A stretch of 8,574 bases of DNA from Candidatus Dormiibacterota bacterium (GTDB lineage Bacteria; Chloroflexota; Dormibacteria; UBA8260; Bog-877), in contig PLTL01000034.1 in the NCBI GenBank assembly GCA_003164475.1, positions 1-8,574 on the forward strand, in the 5' to 3' direction. Below the pieces are notes generated by a model, which saw only the letters and a program-made list of their open reading frames with translations, searched no databases and was not told the origin of the DNA. Every line of letters starts with the position of its first letter. The stretch's first letter is position 1. The position numbers and the translations under genes were made by a program. Below, in pieces: positions 5,694 to 8,574 of the stretch.

Positions 5694-7589
5694 ATGAACT
5701 GCCCAATCTGTGGCTCCGCCCTGGATGCTGATGCCCTCTTCTGCGGTGCGTGTGGCTTCCAGCTGAAGCTGGCCGCGCCTGAAGCCAGCCAATCCGCCGC
5801 GACGCCCGGTACTGAGTGGCCCTCACTCGAGCCACCGCCGCACCCCACAGCGCCGGTGACCGCCGGGACTCCGCCTGCCGTTCCGTGGGCACCAGCCCTC
5901 GCCCCGTCGCCCTCTCCCTCGCCAGGCAGTTTCTGTGCACACTGCGCCAGGCCGCTGGAGACGGGCGCGCGCTTCTGTGCTGGATGCGGCGCCCACGTGA
6001 CACCTGAGGCAGCCGCGCCCGTCGGGCTCAGCAAGGACGCGCAAGCGTGGTCCCCGGCGGTGGCCAGCTACCAGCGCGCTCCGGACACGCCCGCCTGGCG
6101 CCCTGGGGGCCCTCCGGCAAACCGCGGTGCGAACGCACCGGCGACGCTGAGTCGGCGAACTCTGCGGCGTGTGGGGGTCGCCGCCCTCTTAATCGTGGTC
6201 TTGGTCATTGGGGGGGTCATCGGCAACGTCGTCATCTCCGGGGTCACCGCCCCTTCGAGCACCGCTATCTCCTGGGTCAGGGCGATGAGCTCTGGGGACG
6301 CTCCAACGGCGTGGCGCCTCATGTCGATCACCACCCGCTCCGGCTCGGACGGATCGCTGCTCACTGAATCCGCCCTCGCGGCGGGCCTGAAGCAACGCGG
6401 CAATGTCCACCTCACGAACGTTCACGCCGTGGCGTCGGAGTTGACGGTGGGGACGGGCGCCGAGGTCACGGTCGGTTACACGGACAGCAGCGGCCAGTCC
6501 CAGAGCCTGGAATTGGCGCTCACGCAGGTTCCCAACAGCCATCAATTCCTCTTCTATCCGACATGGAAGGTCGTGGTCACGCCCGCATCCGTACCGATCG
6601 TTGCGGCAGCCGGCAGCGGCCAGGTGACCATCGACGGGATGCCGACGAGCGTGTCGTTGGCGTCCGGGTCGGCAACCCTCTTGCTCCTTCCAGGGAAGCA
6701 CACTATCCAGCAGGCGGGTTCCGGTCTCTACGGCTCAGCCCAGACCGTGGTCGCTGTGGGCTTGGACATGCAGGCCTCACCACCTCAGGTGCAGCTGAGC
6801 TCCTCGCTCACCTCGAGCGCTCTCGCGTCGGCAAAGACTACCGTGACCAAGCTGTTCACGGAATGCCTGCAGACAACCGAGGCGACGACAACGGGCTGCC
6901 CACAGGATCTCTCCGACGACAGCTGGTCATCCTTCAAATGGTCGCTCGTCGGGGACCCCACCAGCGCCCTGAAAGTTGTCCCGAGTGCCTCTGGCTCGGG
7001 CTTCGACGCGTACGGCACCTACGTGATGATCGCAACAACGCCGGACGACCAGGACTCTGGGCACTCGGATCAGGACACGACCGGAGGCATCTTTGACGTG
7101 CCCCTGAGCTGGACCGGCTCGGCCTTCACCGGCACGCAGGTGGCCTCCCTCCAGGCCGGCACCAACTCGCCTGTGACCGTCACGGCGCCCAGCCAGGTGC
7201 AGGATTCCGACGTCCTGAGTGCGGTGGGCACCGCGTTTACGGCGTGTGCCGCGGATGGCTCAGAATTCCCCGCCGACTGCCCACAGGGTGCGCAGAACGT
7301 CGCGGATGGCGACCAGAACTGCCAGGTCAGCTGGTCCACCCAGGGCAACCCGGTCGACCCGTCGGCGACCAAGGTGACTTTCGACACCAGCTCGATCGCC
7401 TACGACGTGACCGGCAGCTACAGCATGAACTACTCGATCAACATGACCACGGGCGACTGCGCCACGGACACCTTCCCAGGCTACTCCCCGACCGGGACGA
7501 TCAATGACGACGGTTACACCGCGACCGTCGTCTGGAACGGGACCAAGCTGGTCGTGGTGGCCATCGCAGGGGACGGCTACGGCTACTGA
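5694..7589 (+). CDS. Gene F: double zinc-ribbon, single-pass protein with large exterior region (TcaA-like layout)
   Basis: A 631-residue protein. The ATG at 5694 has GAGGAG 7 nt upstream (5681-5686); the open frame further upstream overlaps gene E and is not used. Zinc ribbon 1 is C3, C6, C17, C20; ribbon 2 is C81, C84, C95, C98; a proline-rich linker separates them. A basic stretch (SRRTLRR, 153-159) precedes the membrane segment at about 160-181, so the ribbons face the cytoplasm and the rest is outside. The exterior has an NTF2-like candidate (about 188-295, starting with AISWVRAMSSGDAPTAW), a PEGA-like beta region (about 300-360, with VTIDG and LLPGKHTI), and two related domains of 110-125 residues (about 376-488 and 505-631), each with F-x2-C...CPQ and a later W-containing strand. 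Staphylococcal TcaA and Bacillus YvbJ have this general layout; exterior domain identities are by eye. The role is probably envelope sensing or cell-wall association (inference). Confidence 0.85.
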   Translation: MNCPICGSALDADALFCGACGFQLKLAAPEASQSAATPGTEWPSLEPPPHPTAPVTAGTPPAVPWAPALAPSPSPSPGSFCAHCARPLETGARFCAGCGAHVTPEAAAPVGLSKDAQAWSPAVASYQRAPDTPAWRPGGPPANRGANAPATLSRRTLRRVGVAALLIVVLVIGGVIGNVVISGVTAPSSTAISWVRAMSSGDAPTAWRLMSITTRSGSDGSLLTESALAAGLKQRGNVHLTNVHAVASELTVGTGAEVTVGYTDSSGQSQSLELALTQVPNSHQFLFYPTWKVVVTPASVPIVAAAGSGQVTIDGMPTSVSLASGSATLLLLPGKHTIQQAGSGLYGSAQTVVAVGLDMQASPPQVQLSSSLTSSALASAKTTVTKLFTECLQTTEATTTGCPQDLSDDSWSSFKWSLVGDPTSALKVVPSASGSGFDAYGTYVMIATTPDDQDSGHSDQDTTGGIFDVPLSWTGSAFTGTQVASLQAGTNSPVTVTAPSQVQDSDVLSAVGTAFTACAADGSEFPADCPQGAQNVADGDQNCQVSWSTQGNPVDPSATKVTFDTSSIAYDVTGSYSMNYSINMTTGDCATDTFPGYSPTGTINDDGYTATVVWNGTKLVVVAIAGDGYGY

Positions 7590-7621
7590 AACATCCGCAG
7601 TCACCACGAGGAACGTCTGCC

Positions 7622-8574
7622 ATGGGTGAGCGCCTGTCGAGGCAGCTCGGCAGACTACTCCACGTCCTCCGCCGTCACCGACTGCGTACCGCAGTGGTCG
7701 GCACCACCATCGCAGCGCTTGTCGCTGCCACGATCGTTGTCTTCCCCCTCTCCGGGCTCTTTCACCCGACTCAGCTTCGCGTGAGCATCACCGACCTGCC
7801 CGCGGGGCACCGCGGCGACGTCAACGTGACCGGACCCTCAGGGTACGCCCGCCACCTCACCTCGAGCACAGTGCTCTCCGTTACGCCGGGCGAATACACC
7901 ATCTCCTCGACGCCCATCCCCATCGGCCAGGACCGCTACTTCACCACCACCTCGTCGGTCTCCGTCCAGGTCCGCGCCCGGGCGATCAGCTCGGCCGTGA
8001 TGGACTACTACGACATCGTGCCTCCCACGACGGTGGCGCTGGCCCCCCAGGTGGTCCCGACCATCCGCGCGGCTACGGGGACGTCGCTGACCCTATCAAC
8101 GCCCAGCACCGGCGTGGCCTCCGGCGACGTCCTCTTCGTACCGTCGACGGCCACGACGCCCAACGGGCTGCTCGTGAAGGTGACCTCAGTTCAATCAGCC
8201 AGTGGGGTGACCACTCTCACCACCACGCCAGCTACGCTGCCCGAGGCCCTGCCGCAGGGCAGCATCGACACCTCCATCGACCTGGCGTCGACCCAGTTGG
8301 AGACGACTGCTTACCACCCCGCCGCTGCCTCGGACGCGGACCTCGATTCGTCAAACCCTCTTCTCTCCCACACGTGGGCTCCAGACTACACACTCAGCGA
8401 ACTTGAGAAGATGGGCTGCGTCGGCGCCGACAGCCCGGCGACCCTGGATATCCAACCATCAGTGGCCTTCTCCGTGGATCCGACGCTCCACTTTGACGCC
8501 AGCTGGCACGCCCAGTTCGGGTTTCCGCCGGTCGTCGTCAGCGCCACAGCCTGCGGAGTTCGGCGAATCCGACC
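7622..8574 (+). CDS. Gene G: single-pass membrane protein with exterior beta domains, 3' end outside window
   Basis: The frame is open from the ATG at 7622 to the window end: 317 codons and no stop. GAGGA at 7608-7612 lies 9 nt upstream, and the gene begins 32 nt after gene F, so co-transcription is likely. A basic N-terminus (RRHRLRT, residues 17-23) precedes one membrane segment at about 24-46. The rest should lie outside. Residues about 50-100 look PEGA-like (LRVSITDLPAGHRGDVNVTG, then LSVTPGEYTI). After a YYDIVPP stretch come Thr/Ser/Val-rich strands (about 140-220) and a less repetitive part with cysteines near the window edge. There is no zinc ribbon in the visible part. I do not recognise the family. 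Because genes F and G share a PEGA-like module just outside the membrane, they may act in the same process; that is inference. Confidence 0.85.
   Translation, partial: MGERLSRQLGRLLHVLRRHRLRTAVVGTTIAALVAATIVVFPLSGLFHPTQLRVSITDLPAGHRGDVNVTGPSGYARHLTSSTVLSVTPGEYTISSTPIPIGQDRYFTTTSSVSVQVRARAISSAVMDYYDIVPPTTVALAPQVVPTIRAATGTSLTLSTPSTGVASGDVLFVPSTATTPNGLLVKVTSVQSASGVTTLTTTPATLPEALPQGSIDTSIDLASTQLETTAYHPAAASDADLDSSNPLLSHTWAPDYTLSELEKMGCVGADSPATLDIQPSVAFSVDPTLHFDASWHAQFGFPPVVVSATACGVRRIR

Overview
The window is high-GC DNA with every supported gene on the + strand and strong Shine-Dalgarno sites (GAGGAG, GGAGG, AGGAGG). C/G-ending codons and Ala/Pro/Ser/Thr-rich proteins suggest an actinomycete or another high-GC soil bacterium such as a Dormibacterota-like or Chloroflexota-like lineage. 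No ribosomal or housekeeping gene is present, so the lineage cannot be fixed. I see no RNA gene, insertion sequence, CRISPR array or recombinase.

The unifying feature is one small zinc-ribbon module, C-x2-C-x10-C-x2-C, found six times in five loci with identical spacing. It ends gene A (411-1481, a PH/GRAM-like domain with a proline-rich linker), gene B (1760-2950, hydrophobic segments, a small alpha/beta region and a long proline-rich linker), a damaged remnant (4070-4391) and gene E (4904-5671, four membrane segments). Two copies begin gene F (5694-7589, then one membrane segment and a large exterior region).

The middle of the window (2951-4420) looks like decaying duplicated sequence. At about 3187-3585 there is a shortened copy of gene A's PH-like domain. 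Gene C (3587-4060) is intact as an ORF, but sequence resembling gene B's linker and zinc ribbon lies just after its stop codon, split by a 7-nt insertion.

The right half is better preserved: a small lipoprotein (4421-4798), then E, F and a single-pass secreted-domain protein (7622 to the window end). E, F and the last gene are 22 and 32 nt apart and probably form an operon. The positive-inside rule puts the zinc ribbons of E and F in the cytoplasm, while paired cysteines and beta-rich domains face outward. My inference is a family of envelope proteins that expanded by duplication and shares a cytoplasmic zinc-ribbon tag. None is recognised well enough to name. The closest known layout is the TcaA/YvbJ type (zinc ribbon, membrane segment, exterior domains), which resembles gene F.
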